Shown here piece after piece: positions 1 through 6,693 of a stretch of DNA of 9,642 bases. Position 1 is the stretch's first letter. Each line of letters begins with the position of its first letter. This stretch comes from Nitrospira sp. UBA2083 (GTDB lineage: Bacteria; Nitrospirota; Nitrospiria; Nitrospirales; Nitrospiraceae): assembly GCA_002331625.1 (NCBI GenBank), contig DCZN01000001.1:22985-32626 (forward strand), given 5' to 3'. A program made the position numbers and the translations under genes. Under the pieces are notes generated by a model. It saw only the letters and a program-made list of their open reading frames with translations. It ran no database searches and was not told the origin of the DNA.

Positions 1-335
1 GCGATGCCATGCAGCCGCTCGGGACGGATGTTGTATCCAAGTGGATACCACGTTTTTTTCACATCAGAAACCGGAGCCTCCGCTAGGTCTTGGAAGCTCG
101 GATACCGCTCCAAAAACTCATGATATTTGGGGATGACCCGATCGACTTGAGTCTGTTGGAGCATCACCTCCGAGACGAGAATATGATACGGATCTGACGT
201 CTTTCTCCAAGGCAAATCGCGCCCGTGCTCCCCATACCACTTCAACAGTCGCTGCTGAAATCGACGCTTTGCAGAAAGATCAGGAGGAGCCGTCTTGCTG
301 GACTTTTTCTTGTTGGAAGGACGTCGACCAGGCAT
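1..335 (-). CDS. mutY: A/G-specific adenine DNA glycosylase, MutY-type (HhH-GPD family), N-terminal part
   Basis: This is the first 111 residues of a MutY-like DNA glycosylase; the rest lies beyond the left edge. MutY removes adenine mispaired with 8-oxoguanine in base excision repair. The translated minus strand shows a basic, Lys/Ser-rich head, then the LPW segment (about residues 44-46) and the strongly diagnostic SEVMLQQTQV block (about 59-68). The Glu in that block is the catalytic acid, E37 in E. coli MutY. Further on, WYPLGYNIR aligns with E. coli WTGLGYYAR; the Tyr equivalent to Y82 is kept, but the following Y-A is N-I. The ATG at 335 is well supported, because an in-frame TAG lies just three codons upstream. 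No strong ribosome binding site is visible. The iron-sulfur cluster and the C-terminal 8-oxoG recognition domain would be outside the window, so a shorter MutY-like HhH-GPD protein cannot be excluded. Confidence 0.9.
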   Translation of the reverse strand, partial: MPGRRPSNKKKSSKTAPPDLSAKRRFQQRLLKWYGEHGRDLPWRKTSDPYHILVSEVMLQQTQVDRVIPKYHEFLERYPSFQDLAEAPVSDVKKTWYPLGYNIRPERLHGI

Positions 336-438
336 GTACCGAACCTATGCTCACACTCGCATGACCGTTGGTATTGTAGAAGTCCCCTTTGCCAAAAATC
401 AAACATGCTATTCGATCACGGGTCTACAGGCCGAACAT

Positions 439-457
439 CTGCAGCTACGGGCTGCAG
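439..457. repeat. Short perfect inverted repeat between mutY and the exported coiled-coil gene
   Basis: CTGCAGC and GCTGCAG form 7-bp arms around a 5-base loop (TACGG). The repeat lies in the 179-bp divergent spacer, about 57 bp upstream of the ATG at 515. It could be an operator or a leader hairpin. There is no run of T after it on either strand, so it is not an intrinsic terminator. I saw no convincing -35/-10 pair next to it. Confidence 0.35.
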
Positions 458-514
458 TCTGTTCAAAGCGGCATCTGCATGGTAACCTGTACATAGGTGC
501 ACAGGGGGGAGGTC

Positions 515-991
515 ATGAACACAGAAGCCTTCCGACATCGGTTGTTGCAAGCCTTGTTGTTAGCCGGAAGTGTGGCTTCTATTCTTGCCCCGTTTCCATC
601 CACAGCTGAAACGCTCCAGATTCCCTGGGAATGTTCCAACTATGCGGGCGATGCGCAGACCCGGTGTGTGAATGCCTTCATGGAAGCACAGCAGAAAAAG
701 ATCGCTGAGCTTGAGGGAAAACTCCAGGCCCAAGAGGGGGCAGTCAGTCAGCTCAAGAGCCAGCTCGATCGACAATCAACCGCGACGGCCGATCTGCAAC
801 GCCAACTTACCGAGCGGCCCACCACAAGCGTGATTCCAGTCCCCTACGCTTATCCTTACTCTTATGGCTATCCCCTCGGCCTTGGACTCGGGTTCGGACT
901 CCATTTCGGGAACGCGGGCTTCTACGCTTCCCCCTATTCCCGTCCTTTTTGGGGACCCCGTCACTATGGATACTGGGGCTATCGCTGGTAG
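515..991 (+). CDS. Exported coiled-coil protein with Tyr/Gly/Pro-rich C-terminus, function unknown
   Basis: I do not recognise a functional family. The 158-residue product starts at the ATG directly behind a very strong Shine-Dalgarno (AGGGGGGAGG, ending 2-3 bases before the ATG); a GTG 18 bases upstream, inside that region, is a poorer start. Residues 1-31 look like a Sec signal peptide: a basic head with R7 and R9, a hydrophobic LLQALLLAGSVASILA core, and a likely cut after STA. The mature part begins with two cysteines (C40, C51) that could form a disulfide. A Gln/Lys/Glu-rich heptad region (about 55-100) is predicted to be a coiled coil. The tail (106-158) is made of Tyr, Gly, Pro, Phe and Trp and ends in GYWGYRW. 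The layout suggests a periplasmic or cell-surface structural protein that oligomerises through the coiled coil. Similar proteins occur in Nitrospira as far as I recall. It is probably transcribed alone. Confidence 0.8.
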   Translation: MNTEAFRHRLLQALLLAGSVASILAPFPSTAETLQIPWECSNYAGDAQTRCVNAFMEAQQKKIAELEGKLQAQEGAVSQLKSQLDRQSTATADLQRQLTERPTTSVIPVPYAYPYSYGYPLGLGLGFGLHFGNAGFYASPYSRPFWGPRHYGYWGYRW

Positions 992-1061
992 CACCAACAG
1001 CTAACTGCTGGGGATACAGCCCCCTTCTCCGCACCATCCACTGTTTAGATCCGGCTTTTCA

Positions 1062-1090
1062 TTGACAAGATTGCCTCCGGCACATAGCCT
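1062..1090 (+). promoter_or_regulatory. Candidate sigma-70 promoter upstream of the first PilZ gene
   Basis: A perfect TTGACA (-35) at 1062-1067 is followed after 17 bp by TAGCCT (1085-1090), which matches only three of six consensus -10 positions. Transcription would start near 1097, giving a leader of about 105 bases before the ATG at 1202. The rest of the 210-bp spacer (992-1201) holds only a weak GGGG-ATACAG-CCCC hairpin just after the preceding stop codon. Confidence 0.35.
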
Positions 1091-1201
1091 ACTCAGTAGA
1101 ACACTATAGGTGCTTGCTCATCTCTCGGGTGGCCGAAACAATACCCCCTAGAGGTTCACCCTCAAACCGATGCCCGACAACTAGATACAAGAGGATACTC
1201 G

Positions 1202-1561
1202 ATGGTCGTTCGGAAATTTCCCCGGTTTCCTGTCACGATTCCCAGCACCTTGGTGCAACGGGATAAGCTACGCTACAACGCATCGGTCAAAGACCTTTCT
1301 CTCAAAGGGTGTCGGCTGGAAAGCGTCGTTCGACCTTTTACCGGCATGCAGGTGGAACTCCTCATTGAATTGCCCGGTGAAGCAAGCCCGATCCATGTCA
1401 GCAAGGCGACCGTTCGCTGGTCTGGATCACAAGGGATTGGAATTGAATTCCTAACCCTAGCGCCCCCTGAACAAGAACGGCTCAAGCGGGTTGTCGAACA
1501 AGCCTCCGTTAAGGCAGGACAGGCATTGATCATTCCCCAAGGCGAGCTGCCGAATGGATAA
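1202..1561 (+). CDS. Single-domain PilZ protein (predicted c-di-GMP receptor), first of two
   Basis: The product has 119 residues, nearly all one PilZ domain, a small beta-barrel that binds cyclic di-GMP. Both hallmark motifs are visible: RxxxR as R4-K-F-P-R8 at the very N-terminus, and DxSxxG as D31-L-S33-L-K-G36. The later strand pattern (ELLIELPGE, then ATVRWSGSQGIGIEFLTL) matches the usual barrel ending. Binding of c-di-GMP is therefore expected, and the protein probably acts as a cytoplasmic adaptor; its partner cannot be read from the sequence. The ATG is preceded by AAGAGGA at a spacing of 6 bases. No cyclase, phosphodiesterase, pilus or flagellar gene lies next to it; the only related neighbour is the second PilZ gene 241 bp downstream. 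The two proteins are clearly divergent rather than recent copies. Confidence 0.87.
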   Translation: MVVRKFPRFPVTIPSTLVQRDKLRYNASVKDLSLKGCRLESVVRPFTGMQVELLIELPGEASPIHVSKATVRWSGSQGIGIEFLTLAPPEQERLKRVVEQASVKAGQALIIPQGELPNG

Positions 1562-1582
1562 GTGCCGTTCTTACGTGCACTT
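1560..1582 (+). terminator. Hairpin overlapping the stop codon of the first PilZ gene, possible terminator
   Basis: AAGTGC (1560-1565) pairs with GCACTT (1577-1582), and an inner CG/CG pair extends the stem with one bulged T around a TTCTTA loop. The left arm includes the last two bases of the TAA stop. Only a short, pyrimidine-rich stretch follows, so termination would be weak. The remaining spacer to 1802 contains another small hairpin (TGTCC at 1638-1642, GGACA at 1652-1656, followed by CTTTTG) and an A-rich tract at 1708-1715, but no clear promoter. Confidence 0.3.
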
Positions 1583-1802
1583 CTCATCGGTACAACATCC
1601 ATGCTGATACTGCACCTCCCGGATTCCTCAGCCATAATGTCCCGTCCTTGAGGACACTTTTGGGTTACGTCCCGGACAACTTCTCGCCTGGTGGCTGATC
1701 CCTCGTCAAAAAAAAGATCTTGAATCAACCGATCCGAACATTCCTCAAGTTGTGCCCGTAGACTGCCGATCCAACTACTGCAGGGCAGGTGAGGAGGAAC
1801 CG

Positions 1803-2171
1803 ATGCGGTGGTGGAAGTCATCAGCGAAGGTCAAGCAGGAACCGGCGGCTCGTGGCTCGGAACGACGCCGAGAACCTCGCATCGGGGGACAATTCAAAGT
1901 CCGTTATTCCGGCACTGACGGGGATAACATCATTATCGGCAACGGCATGACCCTCGACCTGAGCCGCTATGGGTTCGGAATTCAGGGAAATCGTCGTGTG
2001 AAGAAAGGCCTGGAACTCGGTCTGTTCATCGAACTACCCGATCTGGACTCTCCACTCTGCATTCCCCAAGCAGTTGTCTCCTGGGTCGATGGGAGACGGT
2101 TCGGCGTAGAATTACGGGCCGACCGTGAGAAAGAGCCGGAATGGTTGGAGTATCTGTCAGAAAATGGTTAA
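1803..2171 (+). CDS. Single-domain PilZ protein (predicted c-di-GMP receptor), second of two
   Basis: The product has 122 residues. A basic, low-complexity N-terminus (1-20) precedes a PilZ domain with R22-R-E-P-R26 as RxxxR and D52-L-S54-R-Y-G57 as DxSxxG; both c-di-GMP contact motifs are intact. The barrel continues with LGLFIELPD and AVVSWVDGRRFGVEL, closely paralleling the first PilZ protein in layout but not in sequence. The ATG at 1803 is chosen because AGGAGGA lies four bases upstream; an in-frame ATG at 1752 would add 17 unconvincing residues and has no such site. Relative to the first PilZ protein it has about 18 extra residues ahead of the RxxxR motif, a place where PilZ proteins often differ in partner binding. 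It is cytoplasmic. The gene converges with the Nudix gene 65 bp downstream. Confidence 0.87.
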   Translation: MRWWKSSAKVKQEPAARGSERRREPRIGGQFKVRYSGTDGDNIIIGNGMTLDLSRYGFGIQGNRRVKKGLELGLFIELPDLDSPLCIPQAVVSWVDGRRFGVELRADREKEPEWLEYLSENG

Positions 2172-2236
2172 CCCGGCCTAGCCAGGCTCTCCCCGATCAA
2201 TTGATTTCTGGATACCTCATCGGTAGACCCTGCCCT

Positions 2237-2779
2237 CTAAAACGCCGGCTTGTCGGGGAGACTGGCAAGGTATAGGGGAAACTCGCCGTTTTTGGCGTCG
2301 GCCACATAGCGCCTGAGCGCCTCGCTCACCACAGGAAAGGCCATCGTTTCCCAGGGAATCGCTGAAAGGGGAAATAACCGTACATCCAAGCTCTCCGGCC
2401 CAGCCTTGAACTGCGGGGCCTTCATCCGCCCGCGAAACACTAAATAGACCTGTCCAATATGAGGAAGACTCAGCACGGCATACAGTCCTGTCACTGTCAC
2501 ATCAGCATAGGCCTCCTCCATGGTTTCCCTGACTGCGGCTTCCTCCGTGCTTTCGCCAAGCTCCATAAAGCCCGCGGGGAATGTCCAGAGTCCAAGACGT
2601 GGTTCGATGGCCCGACGGCAGAGGAGGATCTGATCTTCCCATTCTGGGATACAGCCCGCGACGATTTTCGGGTTGTGATAATGAATGCGATCGCACTGGC
2701 CGCACACGTGCCGAGGCAGATTGTCGCCGAGAGGAACTTTCTGGGTGACAACAGCTCCGCAATGGCTACAATAGTTCAT
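2237..2779 (-). CDS. Nudix hydrolase with N-terminal zinc ribbon
   Basis: The 180-residue product begins with a zinc ribbon: C4-x2-C7 and C26-x2-C29, followed by HYHNPK. The Nudix domain follows, with PAGFMELGE leading into the Nudix box. G70, E76, R84, E85, E88 and E89 fill the GX5EX7REUXEE pattern, so the metal-binding, catalytic glutamates are present; the glycine usual near the end of the box is Tyr91. Such enzymes hydrolyse nucleoside diphosphates linked to another group. The ribbon-plus-Nudix order recalls NudC-type NAD(H)/RNA-decapping enzymes and ADP-ribose pyrophosphatases, but the protein is shorter than NudC (about 257 residues) and lacks its N-terminal region, so I give no substrate. 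The ATG at 2779 has no strong ribosome binding site. It is divergent from lon across 175-199 bp, a region that may hold both promoters. Confidence 0.92.
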   Translation of the reverse strand: MNYCSHCGAVVTQKVPLGDNLPRHVCGQCDRIHYHNPKIVAGCIPEWEDQILLCRRAIEPRLGLWTFPAGFMELGESTEEAAVRETMEEAYADVTVTGLYAVLSLPHIGQVYLVFRGRMKAPQFKAGPESLDVRLFPLSAIPWETMAFPVVSEALRRYVADAKNGEFPLYLASLPDKPAF

Positions 2780-2838
2780 AGCGACCGACGTTCCGTATCA
2801 TGTGAAGTAAGAATCGTAGACGAAGCCACTCAGGTGAT

Positions 2839-2877
2839 GGGGCATGGATAGCATAAACAGGCGATGCTTTGCACCCC
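2839..2877. repeat. Interrupted inverted repeat in the Nudix-lon divergent region
   Basis: AGCAT (2850-2854) and ATGCT (2864-2868) are separated by 9 bases; outside them GGGG (2839-2842) can pair with CCCC (2874-2877) across an internal loop. It could be an operator or an RNA hairpin. The 9-base gap recalls CIRCE heat-shock operators, but arm sequence and spacing do not match CIRCE. Confidence 0.25.
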
Positions 2878-2938
2878 GTCGCCATGGCTTGACCAGTGTG
2901 CCAGCCCCTTGACTTCCGTGCAGAGAAACCTATCAGGT

Positions 2939-2947
2939 TGTTATACT
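2939..2947 (+). promoter_or_regulatory. Candidate extended -10 promoter of lon
   Basis: TG-T-TATACT (2939-2947) matches an extended -10 element (TGnTATAAT, one mismatch in the hexamer). No good -35 sits at the right distance; this is tolerated by extended -10 promoters. A TTGACT at 2909-2914 could alternatively pair with TATCAG (2931-2936). With the extended -10 element, transcription would begin at about 2953-2955, on top of the first possible ATG of lon, which argues for the downstream ATG at 2979. Confidence 0.45.
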
Positions 2948-2978
2948 GTGGTGAATGTCCAACAAGGGATGGGTGTCT

Positions 2979-5375
2979 ATGGAAGAGAATATGTTGTCCA
3001 CACTCCCGATACTTCCCGTTAAGCGAACAGTTCTGTTTCCCGGCGTGATGATGCCGCTGACGATCGGACGCGAACGATCCATCGCCGCCGTCAACGCCGC
3101 CATGAAAACTGAAGAAAAAACGATCGTCGTCGTGGCACAACGAGATCCCCAGACCGAAGAACCAGGCTTGGGGGATCTCTATTCCATCGGTACCAAGGCG
3201 ATCATCAAACAAATCGGCCAATCGTCGGAAGGAGCGATCCATGCGCTGGTTCAGGGACTGGATCGCGTCGTCCTCCTGAAAGAAGAGCAGGCAACCCCCT
3301 ACTCCACCGTGCGTGTCCGTTCCCTCGGGCGTCCGACCGACGATGGAGCTGAAGTCCAAGCTCTGCACCGGGCCATTCAAGAGCTCGTCTCCGACTTGCC
3401 CAGGCTGATCCAAGCTCCCGGCATTCAGGAAGTCGGCACAGCACTCAGCAATGAAGACGATTCCATTGCGCTGGCCTATCGCATCGCCTCGCTCGTTAAT
3501 CTGAATATCGTGGAGGAACAGCGGTTGTTGGAGTGTGCTTCGACTCTTGATCTCCTGCGCAGCCTCTATGCGGCGCTGTCAAAGGAAATTCAGATACTCC
3601 AACTGCGCGAAAAAATCGCAAAAGATGCACAGACGAAGATCGGTAAGAGTCAACGAGAGTACATCCTGCGCGAACAGCTCAAGGCCATCCAAGACGAACT
3701 GGGCGAAGGCGAGGACGACGAGAACGAGGTAGCTCGTCTCAAACGGCAAATCGCCGAAGCCGACCTCCCGGACCAGATCCGTAAGGAAGTCGAGCGGGAA
3801 GTCACGAGGTTGGGGAAAGTGCCCCCGACCTCACCCGACCATCAGGTCCTTCGGACCTACCTTGAGTTGGTACTCGAACTCCCGTGGAAGAAGGCGTCGG
3901 AAGAGCATCTTGAGCTTGCAAAGGTCCGGCAGGTGCTGGAAGAAGATCACTATGGAATCAAGGAAGTCAAAGAACGGATCGTCGAACACCTGGCAGTCTT
4001 GAAGCTGAACCCGACGGCCAAGGCACCGATCCTCTGCCTGGTCGGCCCTCCTGGTGTCGGCAAGACCAGCCTGGGTCAATCGATCGCCAGGGCTATGGGA
4101 AGGACCTTCGAGCGATTCAGTCTTGGCGGCGTTCATGACGAAGCGGAATTGCGCGGCCATCGACGCACCTACGTCGGTTCGCTGCCGGGCCGTATCATTC
4201 AAGCCATCCGTCGTGCCGGTGTCAACAACCCGGTCCTGATGCTCGATGAAGTCGACAAGATGGGGCGTGATTTCCGAGGCGATCCCGCATCCGCTCTGCT
4301 GGAGATTCTGGATCCGGCACAGAATCACACCTTCCGTGATCACTACCTGGATCTTCCCTTCGATCTCTCGAAGGTGTTCTTCATCACCACGGCAAATACG
4401 CTCGACACCATCAGCCAACCCCTGTTGGATCGAATGGAAGTGATTCGTTTACAGGGCTACAGCGAACGCGAGAAAGCCGAAATCGCTCGCCGCTATCTGT
4501 GGCCAAGACGACTGAAGGAAGCAGGCATCGAGGAACGCCAGGCCGTGCTCACCGATGAGGTATTGAATCTCATCATCGCTCGTTACACGAGAGAAGCCGG
4601 GGTGCGACAGCTTGAACAGATGCTGGGACGGCTGACCAGAAAAGTCGCCTTAACCTTTGCTGACCTTCCCGACGGTCAGGAGCGACAACCCGTCGCCATT
4701 CAGACCGACATCCTCGCCGAGTGGTTAGGCTCCGAACGGTTTATGCCGGAAGAGGCGAGGAAACATTTGCCTCCCGGTGTCGCGACCGGTCTTGCCTGGA
4801 CCCCGACAGGCGGCGATGTGCTTTATATTGAAACGACCTTGCTTCCTGGCAGTCATGACTTGACCCTGACAGGACAATTGGGCGACGTCATGCAGGAGTC
4901 CGCGCGTGCGGCAAGAAGCTATCTCTGGTCCCATGCCGAAAGCATGGGGTTGGACATTTCGCGCTTTAAGCGGAATGGGGTCCACATCCATGTCCCTTCT
5001 GGAGCCATTCCCAAAGACGGTCCGTCGGCCGGCATTACCATGGCTACTGCATTGGCATCGGCCTACGAAGGCAAAGCGGTACGGAGCGACACGGCGATGA
5101 CCGGGGAAATCAGCTTGAGCGGCCTGGTTTTACCGGTTGGGGGCATTAAGGAAAAAATACTGGCGGCGCATCGCGCGGGAATCAGACGGATCATCCTGCC
5201 GAAAGCCAACGAGAAGGACCTTAAGGACGTCCCACAGGAAGTGCGGGACAAGCTGACCTTCATTCTGGCAGAACGGATCGAAGAGGTGCTGCCGGCAGCG
5301 TTTAATCCCGACGCGCAGGATGCCTCTGTCGCAGACGAGTCGATACGATCGGCAAGCACCACGGAACAGACTTAG
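2979..5375 (+). CDS. lon: ATP-dependent Lon protease (LonA type)
   Basis: Lon is a cytosolic hexameric AAA+ protease that degrades damaged and selected regulatory proteins. The product is 798 residues from this start. Order: an N-terminal substrate-binding domain opening with LPILPVKRTVLFPG; a helical segment with SQREYILREQLKAIQDELGE; the AAA+ domain with Walker A GPPGVGKT (356-363) and Walker B LMLDEVDK (D423, E424), the same numbering as E. coli Lon; then the S16 peptidase with catalytic Ser683 in PKDGPSAG and Lys726 in GGIKEK, exactly 43 residues apart as in E. coli. All active-site residues are present, so the enzyme should be functional. Start: AAGGGA lies nine bases before this ATG, while the ATG at 2955 lacks a ribosome binding site and would fall at the predicted transcription start; the ATG at 2991 is also possible. 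The C-terminal end is acidic, Ser/Ala/Thr-rich and probably flexible. The gene is monocistronic and its stop overlaps that of the convergent gene. Confidence 0.97.
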   Translation: MEENMLSTLPILPVKRTVLFPGVMMPLTIGRERSIAAVNAAMKTEEKTIVVVAQRDPQTEEPGLGDLYSIGTKAIIKQIGQSSEGAIHALVQGLDRVVLLKEEQATPYSTVRVRSLGRPTDDGAEVQALHRAIQELVSDLPRLIQAPGIQEVGTALSNEDDSIALAYRIASLVNLNIVEEQRLLECASTLDLLRSLYAALSKEIQILQLREKIAKDAQTKIGKSQREYILREQLKAIQDELGEGEDDENEVARLKRQIAEADLPDQIRKEVEREVTRLGKVPPTSPDHQVLRTYLELVLELPWKKASEEHLELAKVRQVLEEDHYGIKEVKERIVEHLAVLKLNPTAKAPILCLVGPPGVGKTSLGQSIARAMGRTFERFSLGGVHDEAELRGHRRTYVGSLPGRIIQAIRRAGVNNPVLMLDEVDKMGRDFRGDPASALLEILDPAQNHTFRDHYLDLPFDLSKVFFITTANTLDTISQPLLDRMEVIRLQGYSEREKAEIARRYLWPRRLKEAGIEERQAVLTDEVLNLIIARYTREAGVRQLEQMLGRLTRKVALTFADLPDGQERQPVAIQTDILAEWLGSERFMPEEARKHLPPGVATGLAWTPTGGDVLYIETTLLPGSHDLTLTGQLGDVMQESARAARSYLWSHAESMGLDISRFKRNGVHIHVPSGAIPKDGPSAGITMATALASAYEGKAVRSDTAMTGEISLSGLVLPVGGIKEKILAAHRAGIRRIILPKANEKDLKDVPQEVRDKLTFILAERIEEVLPAAFNPDAQDASVADESIRSASTTEQT

Positions 5376-6640
5376 GATTCGTAGAAGGTACGGACGATCT
5401 CCTTCGTGTTGAACAGCATGGTATGACGACGCGTATACACCGCATGGCCATAATAGTGGTCGCGGGGGTTGGTTGATCCGGTACTGTCCTTATAATCGAC
5501 CAGCAGACATCGTCCTTCACTTGGGAAACGGACCGCTCGCCTGGCACATTCCAACCACCGTTCGAATCCGTCGTAGGGTTCGACCAGCTCCCAGATCGCC
5601 TTATTTGCAGCCTTAGCTGATTCCGTTGAAGGGGCAGCATCGCTGCCAGCCACCGCCAGTTCCTGAACATAGTCCCCGCCCCATGCGATGGGCATCTCCA
5701 TGGTAATCTGTGGCAACTCCATCTTGGCCAGCCAACTCTTTCCGTCCGTCCGCAAACTCCGATGATTCACGATATGTAGCAGCTTCCCAATCCCAGACGG
5801 ATCCCACCCATAGCGGACCGGCGTACCGAATGTGACGATGTCGAGTGCCACTCCGTTGAGAAGTGCAGCTGTTGATAGCAAAGGTTCGGTGCGTCTGACC
5901 ATATCAGCAAGTTCCGGCTGACTAGTCCGCTCGGCATAATCGCTTAGAATACTGAGTAACTTGGGCCGACCCGTGATCTGGCTTGCGCAAAGAAGATTCG
6001 ACACGAGCGCCAAAACCAGTCCTGCTTGTCCATGCGCTTGGACAAGAATTCGGTGCCTCTCTCCCAAGTTTTGCTGTGCGCAAATCCGGTGCAGCTCATT
6101 GACCAACTGAACGGCGGCAAGCGCCCGCCCCAGATGGTGGTGTTCTGAAGACCAGAGCAGCCGGTGGCAAGAAATGGATCGATCCAGATTCTTGCTGATG
6201 GCGTTCTTGAACGATTGAAGGTAGGCCTCGGTGAAGTTGCCTGCATCACCAACCTGTTCATCGAGAAGGCGCTTTGTCGCGTCATCATTCGAGAGCGGTG
6301 GTTTCAGCCCACCCGGGAGCAACGGAATTCCGTTGCTCTCCTCGCGCATCGCCGCGAGTAAGGCATCGACCCCCGACACACCTCGTGAATAGCCTCGCTT
6401 TAACCCACCGGCCTCATCCAACCGTTGCATGCCGAAGACGTCGGTGCCATGAATCGAGCCGTGGAGAAAGAAGACGCAGGCAACACCGGCCTGAGACAGT
6501 CTTGCCCCACATTTGGCCATAGCCTCACTCCAGGCTGGCGAATCAGGCGGCGCAATATCCATCAGATCCGCAAAGCTCAGTCGATCATTGGGATTCTTCC
6601 GCGACAGCTCGTCGTGCTGAAAATTGTTTTCGACCGGCAT
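5372..6640 (-). CDS. Alpha/beta-hydrolase-like protein lacking a recognisable nucleophile serine, function unknown
   Basis: The product has 422 residues. Three pieces suggest an alpha/beta-hydrolase fold: CVFFLHGSIHGTD (55-67), like the first core strand with its HG oxyanion turn; ILVQAHGQAGLVLALVSNLL (198-217), like the nucleophile strand, elbow and helix; and VALDIVTFGTPVRYGW (264-279), like the strand VTFGTP that follows in lipases. At the elbow the usual GxSxG (often GHSxAG) reads A-H-G204-Q-A-G, so the serine position is occupied by Gly. A His-rich segment near the end (H395, H399) could hold the family's His. No signal peptide is seen, so it is probably cytosolic. The ATG at 6640 has no good ribosome binding site; an internal ATG at 6520, with GAGG in front, is an alternative that would still keep the fold core. 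It lies 53 bp behind the LPP20-like gene on the same strand and may be the last gene of that operon. Confidence 0.75.
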   Translation of the reverse strand: MPVENNFQHDELSRKNPNDRLSFADLMDIAPPDSPAWSEAMAKCGARLSQAGVACVFFLHGSIHGTDVFGMQRLDEAGGLKRGYSRGVSGVDALLAAMREESNGIPLLPGGLKPPLSNDDATKRLLDEQVGDAGNFTEAYLQSFKNAISKNLDRSISCHRLLWSSEHHHLGRALAAVQLVNELHRICAQQNLGERHRILVQAHGQAGLVLALVSNLLCASQITGRPKLLSILSDYAERTSQPELADMVRRTEPLLSTAALLNGVALDIVTFGTPVRYGWDPSGIGKLLHIVNHRSLRTDGKSWLAKMELPQITMEMPIAWGGDYVQELAVAGSDAAPSTESAKAANKAIWELVEPYDGFERWLECARRAVRFPSEGRCLLVDYKDSTGSTNPRDHYYGHAVYTRRHTMLFNTKEIVRTFYES

Positions 6641-6693
6641 GAAGGATTACATATCCGATCTGGACTCGATGCTGCAAGAAGACAGGCTGCGAC

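Noticed and set aside
1010..1024. Intrinsic terminator after the exported coiled-coil gene
   Set aside because: The GGGG/CCCC stem is only 4 bp and is followed by CTTCTCC, not a T-run.
1273..1821. Minus-strand 182-codon open frame spanning the gap between the two PilZ genes
   Set aside because: It lies antisense to most of the first PilZ gene and enters the second, has no recognisable domain, and its composition (Ser/Arg/Cys/Thr-rich) is typical of an antisense frame.
2172..2236. Bidirectional terminator between the second PilZ gene and the Nudix gene
   Set aside because: Only a 4-bp GCCT/AGGC stem (2176-2187) and a 10-bp palindrome ATCAATTGAT (2196-2205) are present, with no T-run on either strand.
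2459..2851. Plus-strand 130-codon open frame opposite the Nudix gene
   Set aside because: The minus strand carries a clear zinc ribbon and Nudix box over the same bases; the plus-strand frame has no motif and no ribosome binding site.
2839..2877. Possible CIRCE heat-shock operator upstream of lon
   Set aside because: The 9-base gap matches, but the arms are AGCAT/ATGCT rather than TTAGCACTC/GAGTGCTAA, and the TAGCA-to-TGCT distance is too short.
2766..3413. Minus-strand 215-codon open frame across the lon start
   Set aside because: It covers the lon N-terminal domain coding region antisense and resembles no family.
3831..4418. Minus-strand 195-codon open frame inside lon
   Set aside because: It is the shadow of the AAA+ domain, where conserved codons on the plus strand leave an open antisense frame.
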